A DNA stretch of 64,000 nucleotides from Sporosarcina sp. P13 (GCF_002743055.1 NZ_PDYM01000007.1:1-64000); one strand, 5' to 3'; shown: positions 1 through 8,719, counted from the stretch's first letter. The notes: generated by a model from the sequence alone, not told the origin. Made by a program: numbers and translations.

Positions 1-134
1 ACGCAATGCCTATGGCTATCGACGCTTCGATCACTTTAGAGCGAAGATCTTATTAACTATTAAGTATAAAGAAATTGGGGTTCATTTAGGGTGACGTGGA
101 TTATCGGTCACCCCAACATTTGACGTTGAACCGT
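1..134 (+). mobile_element. Right end of an ISL3-family insertion sequence (partial)
   Basis: The transposase tail is followed by about 40 bases typical of an IS end, including a hairpin (GGGTGAC ... GTCACCC, about 90-115) and a stretch reading CACCCCAACATTTGACG. The other end of the element lies outside the window, so terminal inverted repeats and target duplication cannot be checked. The outer boundary at about 134 is an estimate. Confidence 0.5.
2..94 (+). CDS. ISL3-like transposase, C-terminal end only (partial)
   Basis: The frame that is open from the left edge ends in a TGA at 92-94. Its last residues read NAYGYRRFDHFRAKILL followed by a short tail. This matches the conserved C-terminus of ISL3-family (DDE) transposases, where a basic, aromatic YGYRRFxxFRxKIL segment closes the protein. 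Only about 30 residues are in the window, so catalytic residues cannot be checked. The gene reads toward spo0B but a hairpin and a repeat array lie between. Family assignment is by recognition of the tail only and is moderately sure. Confidence 0.65.
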   Translation, partial: RNAYGYRRFDHFRAKILLTIKYKEIGVHLG

Positions 135-137
135 ATA

Positions 138-380
138 TAGTATGAGCGTTGGAGAAGGTTTTATGATATCATGGTTAGTTTTATGATTGGTGGGGTGGGT
201 TCTATGAGCGCGCAGCCTAGTTCTATGAGCGTTGGAGCAGGTTCTATGATCGCGTGTTCAGTTCTATGAGCGTTGGGGTAAGTTCTATGATCGCGTAGCC
301 TAGTTCTATGAGCGTTGGAGCAGGTTCTATGATCGCACGGCCAGGTTCTATGAGCGCGTAGCCATGTTCCGCGAGCGTCA
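138..380. repeat. 21-bp tandem repeat array 1 (TTCTATGA[G/T]CG family)
   Basis: About eleven contiguous units of 21 bp, each starting TTCTATGAGCG or TTCTATGATCG and followed by a variable 10-base tail (for example TTGGAGCAGG or CGTAGCCTAG). GAGCG and GATCG units tend to alternate. The first units are degenerate. Because 21 is divisible by three, frames stay open across the array and produce an artefactual 85-codon ORF on the minus strand. The array lies between the IS end and the spo0B promoter. The same family recurs at 17814-18180 and 34657-34811. Confidence 0.9.
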
Positions 381-432
381 CCTCCACTTCCACGATCCCA
401 AAACACGAAACTTCGCAAACGTGAAGATAATT

Positions 433-462
433 TTAGTGATTTCTGTATGAAAATGCTATACT
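433..462 (+). promoter_or_regulatory. Candidate sigma-A promoter of the spo0B operon
   Basis: A TATACT -10 box at 457-462 lies 33 bases upstream of the spo0B start. The matching -35 (TTAGTG at 433-438, 18-base spacer) is weak. Inferred from position and the -10 match. Confidence 0.4.
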
Positions 463-494
463 AAGAAGTACGAATTGAGCTGGCGGTGAAAATA

Positions 495-1028
495 ATGGGC
501 ATGAATGAACTGAACGTGTCGCAAGTAGTGAAATTTAGTCGACACGATCATATGAATGATCTTCAATTATTACTGATGTATATTGACTTAGGGAAATATA
601 CAGAAGCTAAAAACTGCATCTTAGAAAAAACAGCAGATATGCAACGACAAGCATCGCTTCAAAAGCTTCGCTTGCCGCGTACAGAAGAATGGCTAACGAC
701 ACTTGAGTGGCGTTATTCTGTGTTGACAGTCGAACTGTATTGCGACATCGTTTCGAAAATTGATTCGAGCGATCTCGACCAAGTGCTTGCAGTGTATTTA
801 GAAAACCTAGTACAGCTCGTTATTCCAACAATCGAGCGCTATACAAATTGTGCGGTAGCCATTGAAGTGGTGACAAACGAGACGTCTTGGTCTATTCAAT
901 TGGCGTTTTCAGAATTACGTACAAAGCAACTAGACATCCCAGAAAACTCATCTCAGTTTACGGTCGAAGTCCACGAAGAATCGAATCAATGGACGGTTAC
1001 TATCGGTGGACAATTAGGAGGATTATAA
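495..1028 (+). CDS. spo0B: Sporulation initiation phosphotransferase Spo0B
   Basis: Spo0B moves phosphate from Spo0F~P to Spo0A in the sporulation phosphorelay. Near the N-terminus sits RHDHMNDLQ, the Spo0B phospho-accepting histidine motif (RHDWMNKLQ in B. subtilis), at the start of the helical-hairpin dimerisation domain, followed by a weak GHKL-like C-terminal domain. Length (about 177 aa) is normal. A GTG at 486 also opens the frame, but ATG 495 has a GGCGG eight bases upstream and is preferred; ATG 501 is possible. The gene ends 3 bases before obg, whose ribosome binding site lies inside its last codons. The conserved partners rplU-rpmA normally found upstream are not next to it; an IS end is there instead. 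Confidence 0.9.
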   Translation: MGMNELNVSQVVKFSRHDHMNDLQLLLMYIDLGKYTEAKNCILEKTADMQRQASLQKLRLPRTEEWLTTLEWRYSVLTVELYCDIVSKIDSSDLDQVLAVYLENLVQLVIPTIERYTNCAVAIEVVTNETSWSIQLAFSELRTKQLDIPENSSQFTVEVHEESNQWTVTIGGQLGGL

Positions 1029-1031
1029 ATT

Positions 1032-2321
1032 ATGTTTGTGGATCACGTAAAAGTATTTGTTAAAGGTGGCGACGGTGGCGACGGTATGGTTGCGTTCCGT
1101 CGTGAAAAGTATATTGCCTATGGAGGACCGGCGGGTGGAGATGGTGGTAAAGGAGCAGACGTTATCTTTATCGTAGACGAGGGTTTGCGTACGTTGATGG
1201 ACTTCCGTTACCAGCGTCATTTTAAAGCGCCGCGTGGAGAGCATGGCGGTAACAAGAATATGCACGGACGTGGCGGTAAGGACATGGTCGTAAAAGTTCC
1301 ACCAGGTACGATTGTTAAGGATGCTGAAACTGGAACGATTATTGCGGATTTGGTGGAAGACGGCCAGACAGCAGTGATCGCTCGTGGTGGACGTGGTGGA
1401 CGGGGAAACAGCCGTTTCGCTACACCTCAGAACACAGCACCTGAACTTTCTGAAAAAGGGGAGCCGGGCGTTAGTCGTGATATCGTTTTGGAATTAAAAG
1501 TACTAGCAGACGTTGGTCTTGTTGGGTTTCCAAGTGTCGGTAAATCGACATTATTATCAGTTGTCTCTGCAGCAAAGCCGAAAATTGCCGATTATCATTT
1601 CACTACACTTGTTCCGAATTTAGGATTGGTGGAAACGGATGATCATCGTACATTCGTAATGGCTGATTTGCCTGGATTAATTGAAGGTGCACATGAAGGC
1701 GTTGGACTAGGTCATCAGTTTTTACGTCATATTGAGCGGACGCGTGTTATAGTCCACGTTATTGATATGTCTGGATTAGAAGGTCGCGAGCCAATTGACG
1801 ATTACCGTACGATTAACGCAGAGCTTGAGCAGTACAATATGCGTTTGACAGAACGTCCACAAGTTGTCGTAGCGAATAAAATGGACATGCCGGATGCGGA
1901 AGAGAATTTGGCTACATTCAAGGAAGCTTTAGGTGAAGAAGATGTACAAGTTTTCCCAATTTCAGCATTGACGAGAACGGGACTGGATCCATTATTGTAT
2001 TCGGTACTAGATTTATTAGAAACAACACCAGAATTCCCGATGCTAGAAGATGTTGAGGAAGACGAAAACTCAGTACTGTACAAACATGAAGCGACGGGGC
2101 CGGATTTTGTTATTTCACGCGACGACGATGGTGCGTATGTGTTATCAGGTTATACATTAGAGCGCTTGTTCCAGATGACGGACTTCAACTTCGATCAATC
2201 CGTTCGAAAGTTTGCTCGTCAGATGCGTGGAATGGGTGTCGACGATGCATTGCGTGAACGTGGTGCAGAGAACGGGGATATCGTTCGGATCATGAATTAC
2301 GAGTTCGAATTCTTGGAGTAA
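1032..2321 (+). CDS. obg: GTPase ObgE/CgtA
   Basis: Essential GTPase of 50S ribosome assembly and stress/sporulation control. Domains in order: glycine-rich Obg fold (about 1-158, with GGDGGDG and GGRGGRGN runs), GTPase domain (P-loop GFPSVGKST at about 165, switch [23 protein letters not shown] specificity motif), and a C-terminal OCT domain (about 350-429). Length 429 aa matches B. subtilis Obg. ATG has a strong GGAGG at 1017-1021. Cotranscribed with spo0B, as in Bacillus. Confidence 0.98.
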   Translation: MFVDHVKVFVKGGDGGDGMVAFRREKYIAYGGPAGGDGGKGADVIFIVDEGLRTLMDFRYQRHFKAPRGEHGGNKNMHGRGGKDMVVKVPPGTIVKDAETGTIIADLVEDGQTAVIARGGRGGRGNSRFATPQNTAPELSEKGEPGVSRDIVLELKVLADVGLVGFPSVGKSTLLSVVSAAKPKIADYHFTTLVPNLGLVETDDHRTFVMADLPGLIEGAHEGVGLGHQFLRHIERTRVIVHVIDMSGLEGREPIDDYRTINAELEQYNMRLTERPQVVVANKMDMPDAEENLATFKEALGEEDVQVFPISALTRTGLDPLLYSVLDLLETTPEFPMLEDVEEDENSVLYKHEATGPDFVISRDDDGAYVLSGYTLERLFQMTDFNFDQSVRKFARQMRGMGVDDALRERGAENGDIVRIMNYEFEFLE

Positions 2322-2353
2322 GACTTGTAATTGTTCGTTGTGGGGGGATCATA

Positions 2354-2809
2354 ATGGAGCAAATTGGGGAAGGCCAGTTTTATTTGGTCCGAGAAGATGT
2401 GTTGACAGAATCTATGCAGAAGATGCTGGAAGCGAAAAGAATGTTAGCAAGAGGTGAAGTGACAACGATCCAAGATGCAACTAAACGGGTCGGTCTTTCA
2501 CGCAGTGCCTTCTATAAATATCGTGATGCCGTGTTCCCGTTCGAGTCAATCGCACGGGACCGCATTTTGACAATCTTTATTCAACTAGAAGACTTAAAAG
2601 GCTCATTGGCTGTACTATTGGAAATCGTCTCTGACTCGAAGTGCAATGTTTTGACGATCCATCAGACAATACCTGTACAAGGTCGTGCCAATATTACATT
2701 GTCACTTGATGTGACGGAGATGGAAATAAAAGTAGAAGCCTTTTTACAGCGATTAAAAGCGCCTCGATTTATTGATTCCGTTGATTTAATTAGTTCAGGT
2801 GTGTTTTAA
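2354..2809 (+). CDS. pheB: ACT domain-containing protein PheB
   Basis: A 151-aa protein whose N-terminal half (about 15-60) contains a helix-turn-helix-like stretch (TIQDATKRVGLSRSAFYKYRD) and whose C-terminal half (about 72-147) is an ACT-type ligand-binding domain. This is the PheB family, always encoded next to prephenate dehydratase pheA. Function is presumed regulatory for phenylalanine synthesis or sensing; it is not a chorismate mutase by sequence. ATG 2354 follows a G-rich ribosome binding site. Part of the spo0B-obg-pheB-pheA unit. Confidence 0.92.
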   Translation: MEQIGEGQFYLVREDVLTESMQKMLEAKRMLARGEVTTIQDATKRVGLSRSAFYKYRDAVFPFESIARDRILTIFIQLEDLKGSLAVLLEIVSDSKCNVLTIHQTIPVQGRANITLSLDVTEMEIKVEAFLQRLKAPRFIDSVDLISSGVF

Positions 2810-2845
2810 TTTAATCGCTTGAACAGCTTAGGAGATGAACGTAAA

Positions 2846-3730
2846 ATGACAGACAAGAAATATACACCGTCCGTTGCGTATTTGGGACCTGAAGCTTCGT
2901 TTACGCATATTGCAGCGGTTAATCTATTTGGTACAGAAGGGCTGACGCCGCGTCCAACGATTCCGGATTGTATTGAAGCCGTTACGGCGGGACATGTTGC
3001 GTATGCGCTCGTTCCATTAGAGAATGCGCTTGAAGGTTCTGTACCGTTGACAATTGATTACTTATTCCATGGTGGTGAATTGTTCATCACGGCAGAAATT
3101 TCTACACCCATTGAACAACACTTACTAGTAAATAAAGCGCAAATGGATCATATGGATGAATTAGAATCGATTCAATCTCACCCGCACGCGCTCGCACAAT
3201 GCCATAAGTTTTTACAGTATCGCTATCGCCGTGTTCCTTTAATTCAGACGACTTCGACGGCAGCAGCAGCTAAATCTATTTCTGAGCAGCCAGAATTGCG
3301 CGTTGCAGCAATTGGTAACCGTTTGGCGGCAGAAACGTACGGCCTACATATAGCAGAAGAAAATATTCATGACTTCCATTTCAATCATACACGTTTTGTT
3401 GTCTTGTCTTTACGAAAAGAAAAGCTTGAACATACGAAGCATGAAGCTTCATTGAAGACGACGTTGATGGTTAAATTGCCTGAAGATGATCGACCGGGTA
3501 TGTTGCACCAAATTTTATCAGTTTTTTCATGGCGCAGATTAAACTTGAGTAAAATTGAGTCAAGACCGCTAAAAACAGGACTTGGCCAATATTTCTTTAT
3601 TATAGACATTATGGAATCCGAAGAGCACCCGATGATGAAAGGTGCAATGGAGGAGTTAGCAGCGCTTGGTTGCACAGCTCGTTCATTCGGATCTTACTAC
3701 GTCTATGAAAGTAATCCATCCACTAGCTAA
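2846..3730 (+). CDS. pheA: Prephenate dehydratase
   Basis: Converts prephenate to phenylpyruvate in phenylalanine synthesis. The catalytic domain begins with YLGPEASFTHIAA, and carries the TSTAAAA and NHTRF motifs typical of the family. A regulatory ACT domain (about 200-275) contains the ESRP phenylalanine-binding motif. The frame opens from a TTG at 2819, but ATG 2846 has GGAGATG 7-14 bases upstream and gives the usual start (about 294 aa). Last gene of the operon; a hairpin and T-run overlap its stop. Confidence 0.96.
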   Translation: MTDKKYTPSVAYLGPEASFTHIAAVNLFGTEGLTPRPTIPDCIEAVTAGHVAYALVPLENALEGSVPLTIDYLFHGGELFITAEISTPIEQHLLVNKAQMDHMDELESIQSHPHALAQCHKFLQYRYRRVPLIQTTSTAAAAKSISEQPELRVAAIGNRLAAETYGLHIAEENIHDFHFNHTRFVVLSLRKEKLEHTKHEASLKTTLMVKLPEDDRPGMLHQILSVFSWRRLNLSKIESRPLKTGLGQYFFIIDIMESEEHPMMKGAMEELAALGCTARSFGSYYVYESNPSTS

Positions 3731-3754
3731 CGCTGGTTGGGTGGATTTTTTTTG
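3715..3754 (+). terminator. Rho-independent terminator after pheA
   Basis: ATCCAC ... GGTGGAT inverted repeat followed by eight T; it overlaps the pheA stop codon. Confidence 0.6.
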
Positions 3755-3859
3755 TAATAAACGTTTTTCTGACGAATATACATGACAAGAGAGGATGCTT
3801 ATAAGTCACCAAATTAGGCGTCCGTTCATACGATGGATTGATGGAAGGGGGAAATGTTA

Positions 3860-4930
3860 GTGGAAGTTCATATTGTCGTCAAAGGTGATACATTATGGAA
3901 GATTGCAAGACAATACAATATTCCATTCGAGGAACTAAAGCGGGTGAACGCACATCTCGCGAATCCAGACTACATTGTACCGGGGATGAAGATCTTTTTG
4001 CCGATGGATAAGAAAAAGCCAATTCATAAAGGTGAGCAATCGAAGCCACAAGAGAAACCGCATCATAAGCCGGCAGAGAAACCACATCATAAGCCGGCGG
4101 AGAAACCAGTGAAACCACCACAATCGCAGACGAAGCCATCAAAACCAACGCAACCAAAACCAACGCAACCAAAACCACAGCCGCCTGCACAACAAGTACC
4201 ACCGTTGCCGCAGACACCACCACAACCACAGATGCCACAGATGCCGCAAATGCCGCAAATGCCGCAAATGCCACAGATGCCGCAAATGCCACAAATGCCA
4301 CAAATGCCACAAATGCCAGCTGTGCCGATGTGGCAAGCCGTGTTCCCTATTTGCGGTTGGATGCCAATTTTCGACGCGGACTGTCATCCGCATATGCCAC
4401 AACAGCCGATGCCTCCACAGGTGCAAGCGCCGATTAAGCCGTTGCCACCAAAAGAGTCTTCGAAATGGTATGAGGAATCACCGCATCATCACCATAGACC
4501 GGCACCCATGCCAATGCCGGATGGTTGGCAGTTAATAGAATCTAGCTCCCTGCACATGTCGACAAGACCAACACCGATGCCGAAGCCACCTGTCGTGATG
4601 CCTGAACAGTCTGCGCCGGAACCTATGCCGATGCCAATGGTGCCGCCAGCTCAGCCATCGATTCCGCCGAAAGCGTGTACACCGGCAACATGGTGTCCGT
4701 CCAATCAAGACTATCAAGACCCTTGTTCACCACAATGGCCGGGTCAGCAACAGCCACAATGGCCAATGCACCCCATGCCGCCGATGCAACCGTTTCAATG
4801 GTTACCTGTGTGTCCGCCAACACCGCCTATGATGCAACCATGGCCACACCCGATGAATCCGACGCCGGGGCCACAAAATATGCCAAATTATCCGATGCCG
4901 AGTCAGGATGATTGGCCTAGAAAACCATAA
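3860..4930 (+). CDS. safA: SafA-like LysM spore coat morphogenetic protein
   Basis: SafA organises the inner spore coat. The protein starts with one LysM domain (about 2-48: HIVVKGDTLWKIARQYNI ... PGMKIFLP), nearly identical in pattern to B. subtilis SafA, which binds cortex peptidoglycan. The rest is a low-complexity Pro/Met/Gln/His tail: KPAEKPHH and KPTQP repeats, then eight or more MPQ triplets around residues 125-150, then proline-methionine rich sequence with scattered Cys and Trp. GTG 3860 is preferred over ATG 3854 because it sits 8 bases after AAGGGGG and yields the SafA-like MEVHIV start. A CATACGAT box at 3827-3834 resembles a sigma-E -10, fitting mother-cell expression, but no clear -35 is seen. 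Only the LysM is conserved, so identity beyond safA-like rests on gene position. Confidence 0.82.
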   Translation: MEVHIVVKGDTLWKIARQYNIPFEELKRVNAHLANPDYIVPGMKIFLPMDKKKPIHKGEQSKPQEKPHHKPAEKPHHKPAEKPVKPPQSQTKPSKPTQPKPTQPKPQPPAQQVPPLPQTPPQPQMPQMPQMPQMPQMPQMPQMPQMPQMPQMPAVPMWQAVFPICGWMPIFDADCHPHMPQQPMPPQVQAPIKPLPPKESSKWYEESPHHHHRPAPMPMPDGWQLIESSSLHMSTRPTPMPKPPVVMPEQSAPEPMPMPMVPPAQPSIPPKACTPATWCPSNQDYQDPCSPQWPGQQQPQWPMHPMPPMQPFQWLPVCPPTPPMMQPWPHPMNPTPGPQNMPNYPMPSQDDWPRKP

Positions 4931-4936
4931 TGGGAT

Positions 4937-5806
4937 ATGACAGAACACCAGCGATTTACGAAAATAAAACAGAACGTCTGGAAAATGGAATCTGGCGGAG
5001 CGGTATATTCTGTAAAGAAATACGCATCTCTTGCGCAAGCAGTAAAAGTTCGACAAGTTCATCAAGTACTTAGCGCCCATGATTTTCCGCATATCGTACC
5101 TGTTTTAGAGAAACAAGATCCGTTGCTACTGATGCAACCGTGGCTTGAAGGGGCGCGGGCTGTCAATTTTAAGCGTAGGATCGATCGAATAGATTCATTT
5201 AAAGCGTTACAAGCGTTACATGATACGAAGTCCCACATTGATTGGTCAGCTGTTTCCTGTCTTCCTTATTATCATATGTTAGAGAAATGGGACGTCCGTT
5301 TAGCGAAGTTTTCGGAACTGCAAGAGATGTGCGAGCAGTTCCTTCCTCTTCGTTTGATTGAAGAGTTGCTTGTGTATGGTCAAGATGCGTTGAAGATTTG
5401 TAAGAAGCAAGCGCCACCCGTCAATTCGTTAACCCTACTGCATGGCGATGTAGTGCATCATAATATTTTGCGTGACGCATTAGGTCAAATTCGCTTTATT
5501 GATTTTGATTTGGCGTGTTTAGGGACAGCCGAGGATGAGCGTGTGTTGTGGATGCATCGCGTTCTGCCGCAAATTTCCTATAATTCCGTATTTTTAATGG
5601 GAGAGCATCCTGATTTACAAACGTTATCCAATCAATCATTAGCTAAACTATTGTATCCGAATGAAGTCCTGCGTGAATGGTTGCACCTGTTATCGCTTCC
5701 TGTTGCGCAACAACAGCGAATGGTCAACAAACTCCTGCAGTTTACAGAAACCGCTCTCTCGCATTGGCCAAGATTATGGTATGATGTAGAGCGAATGATG
5801 AAGTAG
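4937..5806 (+). CDS. Aminoglycoside phosphotransferase-fold kinase (CotS/YsxE-like)
   Basis: A 289-aa protein-kinase-like protein of the APH/choline kinase family. It has the catalytic loop HGDVVHHNIL (about 168-177) and the metal-binding IDFDLA (about 187-192); no clear glycine-rich loop is seen. The lysine in YSVKKY near residue 28 could be the ATP-binding lysine. It starts 6 bases after the safA stop, so it is probably cotranscribed. Spore coat-associated kinases of the CotS/YutH/YsxE group have this fold and context. Substrate unknown; assignment to a specific family member is not possible. Confidence 0.75.
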   Translation: MTEHQRFTKIKQNVWKMESGGAVYSVKKYASLAQAVKVRQVHQVLSAHDFPHIVPVLEKQDPLLLMQPWLEGARAVNFKRRIDRIDSFKALQALHDTKSHIDWSAVSCLPYYHMLEKWDVRLAKFSELQEMCEQFLPLRLIEELLVYGQDALKICKKQAPPVNSLTLLHGDVVHHNILRDALGQIRFIDFDLACLGTAEDERVLWMHRVLPQISYNSVFLMGEHPDLQTLSNQSLAKLLYPNEVLREWLHLLSLPVAQQQRMVNKLLQFTETALSHWPRLWYDVERMMK

Positions 5807-5818
5807 GAGGTTTGATCC

Positions 5819-6541
5819 ATGGCGGGCCATTCAAAGTGGAAGAATATCCAAAACCGAAAAGGCGCACAGGATGCAAAACGAGGAAAGATCTTTCAGAAGA
5901 TGTCACGTGAAATTTATGTGGCGGCGAAGTCTGGCGGAGGTGATCCGGACACAAATCCAGCTTTACGTCTAGCGATTGATAAGTCAAAGAGTGAGAATGT
6001 CCCGAATGATGTAATTCAACGAGCGATTGATAAAGCAACTGGTGCTGGGGCGGATGAAAACTATGAGGAAGTAATCTATGAAGGTTATGGACCAGGCGGA
6101 ACCGCTGTTCTCGTTTATTGTCTGACGGAAAACCGCAATCGTACAGGTCCTAATATCCGCGTAGCATTCAATAAAAATGGCGGTAGTTTAGGAGAAACTG
6201 GCTCCGTCAATTATTTATTCGAACGCAAAGGACGCTTGTTTATTGAGCGAACAGACGCAACGGATGAAGATGCTGTGATGATGGCGGCACTTGAAGCGGG
6301 AGCGGAAGATATCATCTCCACGGAAGAAGGATTTGAGATTGTAACGACACCTGCTGATTTTTTATCCGTGAAAGAAGCGCTTGAAGCAGAGGAGCATGAA
6401 TTAATTTCTTCGGAAGTTGATATGATTCCGTCTGTCTATGCAGAGTTGACTGCAGAGCAAGAAGAACAGTTTGAGAAAATGATTGATGCGCTTGAAGACG
6501 ATGACGACGTGCAAAACGTGTATCATAATGCAGGTGAATAA
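5819..6541 (+). CDS. yebC: YebC/PmpR-family regulatory protein
   Basis: A 240-aa member of the YebC family (TACO1-like), involved in transcription control or in translation of hard-to-translate sequences such as polyproline, depending on subfamily. The N-terminus MAGHSKWKNIQ and the GRPN-like TGPNIRVAFNKNGG segment are diagnostic. The C-terminal domain ends in an acidic tail. GGAGG at 5806-5810 precedes ATG by 8 bases, overlapping the end of the upstream kinase gene. In B. subtilis yrbC sits at the same place in the block. A strong terminator follows. Confidence 0.95.
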   Translation: MAGHSKWKNIQNRKGAQDAKRGKIFQKMSREIYVAAKSGGGDPDTNPALRLAIDKSKSENVPNDVIQRAIDKATGAGADENYEEVIYEGYGPGGTAVLVYCLTENRNRTGPNIRVAFNKNGGSLGETGSVNYLFERKGRLFIERTDATDEDAVMMAALEAGAEDIISTEEGFEIVTTPADFLSVKEALEAEEHELISSEVDMIPSVYAELTAEQEEQFEKMIDALEDDDDVQNVYHNAGE

Positions 6542-6542
6542 A

Positions 6543-6583
6543 AAGATCCGACTGGTGGAAATACTCCAGTCGGATTTTTTTGC
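6543..6583. terminator. Bidirectional terminator between yebC and a lipoprotein gene
   Basis: ATCCGACTGG and CCAGTCGGAT arms with an A-run before and a T-run after, so it can stop transcripts from both sides. Confidence 0.85.
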
Positions 6584-6584
6584 G

Positions 6585-7211
6585 TTATTCATTCAGTTCC
6601 AGTGTCTCAAGCATCTGAAGGAAACGTGCGCCATGACCTTCTTGCGCTTCAAGGAAGTACGTCTCTGTAATGAGTAATGTTCCAGCGCCAGCTTCTAGTA
6701 GATACATAGTTGTCACTTCACTTTCTGGCGTAACCCCTTCTTTGCCATGAAGTGAAATTGCAGCTACAGGCGACGTGACATACTCCTCTTCCATTGCGTA
6801 AATAGAGTCCTTCTTCAAGTCTTCTTTTACTTCTTCGGTTTTTTTATCATCGATCATAAGAAATTCCATCTTTACCTCAGGATACCCTTTAGGACCGTCA
6901 ACGACAGGTCTTAGCACGTCTTTATCTTCGCTTGTTTCAAATATATAGCGTTCTTTATCGATATACAGCGAATACAGCGAGTCGTGACCCTTTACCAAGT
7001 CCGTCTTAATCGTTTCGTCTTGACCTTCAACAGAGTGTATAATCTCTTTCGTTGGCTTGCGATCAATTGGCGTCGTCACGGGCGTCTCTGCCTTGTGTTC
7101 TGTCGGTACCTCTACAGGTGCATCCACGTCAGGATCCTCTGTCTTCTCCGGTGAACTACAGCCGACTAACAAAAAGGCTACGGCTACACTTGTATACAAT
7201 ACATCTCGCAT
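6585..7211 (-). CDS. Putative lipoprotein of unknown function
   Basis: A 208-aa protein with a short signal peptide ending in the lipobox LLVGC (Cys about 18), so it should be lipid-anchored on the outer face of the membrane. A Pro/Glu/Thr-rich linker (about 20-55) is followed by a compact, acidic domain (about 60-208) with no family I recognise. ATG is preceded by AAAGGAGG. It is convergent with yebC and divergent from the FMN reductase gene. It occupies the position where bofC/csbX lie in B. subtilis but shows no resemblance to either. Confidence 0.75.
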   Translation of the reverse strand: MRDVLYTSVAVAFLLVGCSSPEKTEDPDVDAPVEVPTEHKAETPVTTPIDRKPTKEIIHSVEGQDETIKTDLVKGHDSLYSLYIDKERYIFETSEDKDVLRPVVDGPKGYPEVKMEFLMIDDKKTEEVKEDLKKDSIYAMEEEYVTSPVAAISLHGKEGVTPESEVTTMYLLEAGAGTLLITETYFLEAQEGHGARFLQMLETLELNE

Positions 7212-7407
7212 GAATAAACCTCCTTTTTAATGGGTAACGTACTAACAAATTGGGTTAAGCCCGAATATAATGTGATCACTATTCACTGTTTAAGGTAGAC
7301 GTATCAACCCTTGAAAAAGTTACAAAGTTTGAGCAAATGATTAGAGAATAAAATTCACAAGCGCTATGATAATAAAGCTTAAACACACAAAAAAGGAGCA
7401 ATTCATC

Positions 7408-7974
7408 ATGACAATCAAAGTAAAAGCAATCATAGGTAGCACAAGTTCCACATCATATAACCTTAAACTAGTCGAATTTATGGCGAAGCGCTATAAAGAA
7501 CAGCTAGACATCACACCTGTACGCATCAACGACTTAGACATGTTCTCAGTAGATATCGAGAGCGAACCGTCCGCGGCAGTGCGAGCGTTCAAAGATGACG
7601 TTAAAGATTCAGACGCAGTTATGTTCGCAACGCCAGAATACAACTTCTCTATACCAGGTGCGATGAAAAATGCGGTGGACTGGTTATCACGTGGCGGTGA
7701 CTTCACGCTGCACGGTAAGACAGGTTTTATCGTTGGATCTTCAATGGGCGTCTTCGGTTCTGTAAGAGCACAGATTCACCTACGTGAAATCCTATCGAAC
7801 CCAGCATTGGCTCCAATTTTATTGCCTGGTAACGAAGTTTATATCGGTGCGATCCATACGAAGCTGAATGAGCAAGGCGATTTGACGGATGAGCCGACGA
7901 TTGCTTTCCTGGATACAGTTGTTAATAACTTTGTCGAGTTCCACAACAAACAACAAGCTATACACTTAGCGTAA
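7408..7974 (+). CDS. NAD(P)H-dependent FMN reductase (flavodoxin fold)
   Basis: A flavodoxin-like FMN-binding reductase of the NADPH-dependent FMN reductase family (ChrR/YieF/azoreductase-type). The phosphate-binding loop GSTSSTSYN is at about 8-16 and the FMN ring motif PEYNFSIPGAMKNAVDWLS at about 78-96. ATG 7408 has AAAAGGAG 9 bases upstream; the upstream in-frame ATG at 7366 has no ribosome binding site. Monocistronic, closed by a strong terminator. Physiological substrate (quinone, chromate, azo compounds) cannot be told from sequence. Confidence 0.88.
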   Translation: MTIKVKAIIGSTSSTSYNLKLVEFMAKRYKEQLDITPVRINDLDMFSVDIESEPSAAVRAFKDDVKDSDAVMFATPEYNFSIPGAMKNAVDWLSRGGDFTLHGKTGFIVGSSMGVFGSVRAQIHLREILSNPALAPILLPGNEVYIGAIHTKLNEQGDLTDEPTIAFLDTVVNNFVEFHNKQQAIHLA

Positions 7975-7976
7975 CT

Positions 7977-8015
7977 GGTAAAAATGGACACGACTTTCAC
8001 GTGTCCATTTTTTTG
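7977..8015 (+). terminator. Rho-independent terminator
   Basis: AAATGGACACG ... CGTGTCCATTT hairpin with a seven-T run after the FMN reductase gene. Confidence 0.88.
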
Positions 8016-8057
8016 CGACAAAAACTAGAGGTCTGACAAGTAGAAAACCCGTTCGTA

Positions 8058-8066
8058 TGCTATAAT
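8058..8066 (+). promoter_or_regulatory. Extended -10 promoter of ruvAB-queA-tgt
   Basis: TGCTATAAT: a perfect TATAAT (8061-8066) with an upstream TG, 29 bases before ruvA. No good -35 at 17 bases, consistent with an extended -10 promoter. No LexA-type operator was seen here. Confidence 0.55.
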
Positions 8067-8094
8067 AGCAGGTATACTTTAGGGGGAGAATGCA

Positions 8095-8700
8095 TTGTAC
8101 GATTACATAAAAGGGTTAGTGACACGTGTGACACCGGAATATATTGTCTTGGAGCAGCAAGGAATTGGCTGGCAAGTGATGACGCCGAACCCGTTTGCAT
8201 TCCATATTACAGATGAGCAGCAACAAGTTTTCACTTATTTGCACGTCAGAGAAGACACACAGTTACTAATTGGCTTTAAAACGCTTGAACAGCGCGAACT
8301 GTTCCGTAAGCTAATTACGGTGTCGGGTATCGGTCCAAAAGGTGCGCTTGCTATACTCGCAAATGGATTGCCATCTCAAGTCGTCAGCGCGATTGAACGC
8401 GAAGATGAAGGGTTCCTTGTGCAATTCCCGGGAGTCGGTAAGAAAACGGCTCGTCAGATGATTCTAGATTTGAAAGGGAAGTTGCATGATTTGTTTACGG
8501 AAATTGACTTGCCGGATTCAGAAGATACGCTATTAACACTTGCTGAAAGTGATGATCTGGATGAAGCGATTCTTGCGTTATCGGCACTTGGTTATTCGGA
8601 GCGTGAACTGAAGAAAGTACGCCCACAGCTTGAAAAGGAAGAACTCGACACAGAAGGTTATATGCGTCTGGCGTTAAAACTATTATTGAAACAAGGCTAA
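8095..8700 (+). CDS. ruvA: Holliday junction branch migration protein RuvA
   Basis: DNA-binding subunit that holds the Holliday junction for the RuvB motor. The 201-aa protein has the N-terminal OB fold ([20 protein letters not shown]), central helix-hairpin-helix motifs ([14 protein letters not shown] and [13 protein letters not shown] at about 77-128) and the C-terminal RuvB-contact domain (about 150-201). TTG start with AGGGGGA 6-12 bases upstream. First gene of ruvA-ruvB-queA-tgt. Confidence 0.97.
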   Translation: MYDYIKGLVTRVTPEYIVLEQQGIGWQVMTPNPFAFHITDEQQQVFTYLHVREDTQLLIGFKTLEQRELFRKLITVSGIGPKGALAILANGLPSQVVSAIEREDEGFLVQFPGVGKKTARQMILDLKGKLHDLFTEIDLPDSEDTLLTLAESDDLDEAILALSALGYSERELKKVRPQLEKEELDTEGYMRLALKLLLKQG

Positions 8701-8719
8701 CACGATGGAGGTGGTTCCA

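Noticed and set aside
161-418. 85-codon minus-strand ORF (AHRT/RDHRT repeats)
   Set aside because: Pure product of the 21-bp repeat array staying in frame; no ribosome binding site and heptad text follows the DNA period.
3879-4717. Several antisense ORFs rich in Ala/Val or Trp/His/Leu
   Set aside because: Shadows of the Pro/Met/Gln repeat codons of the safA-like gene.
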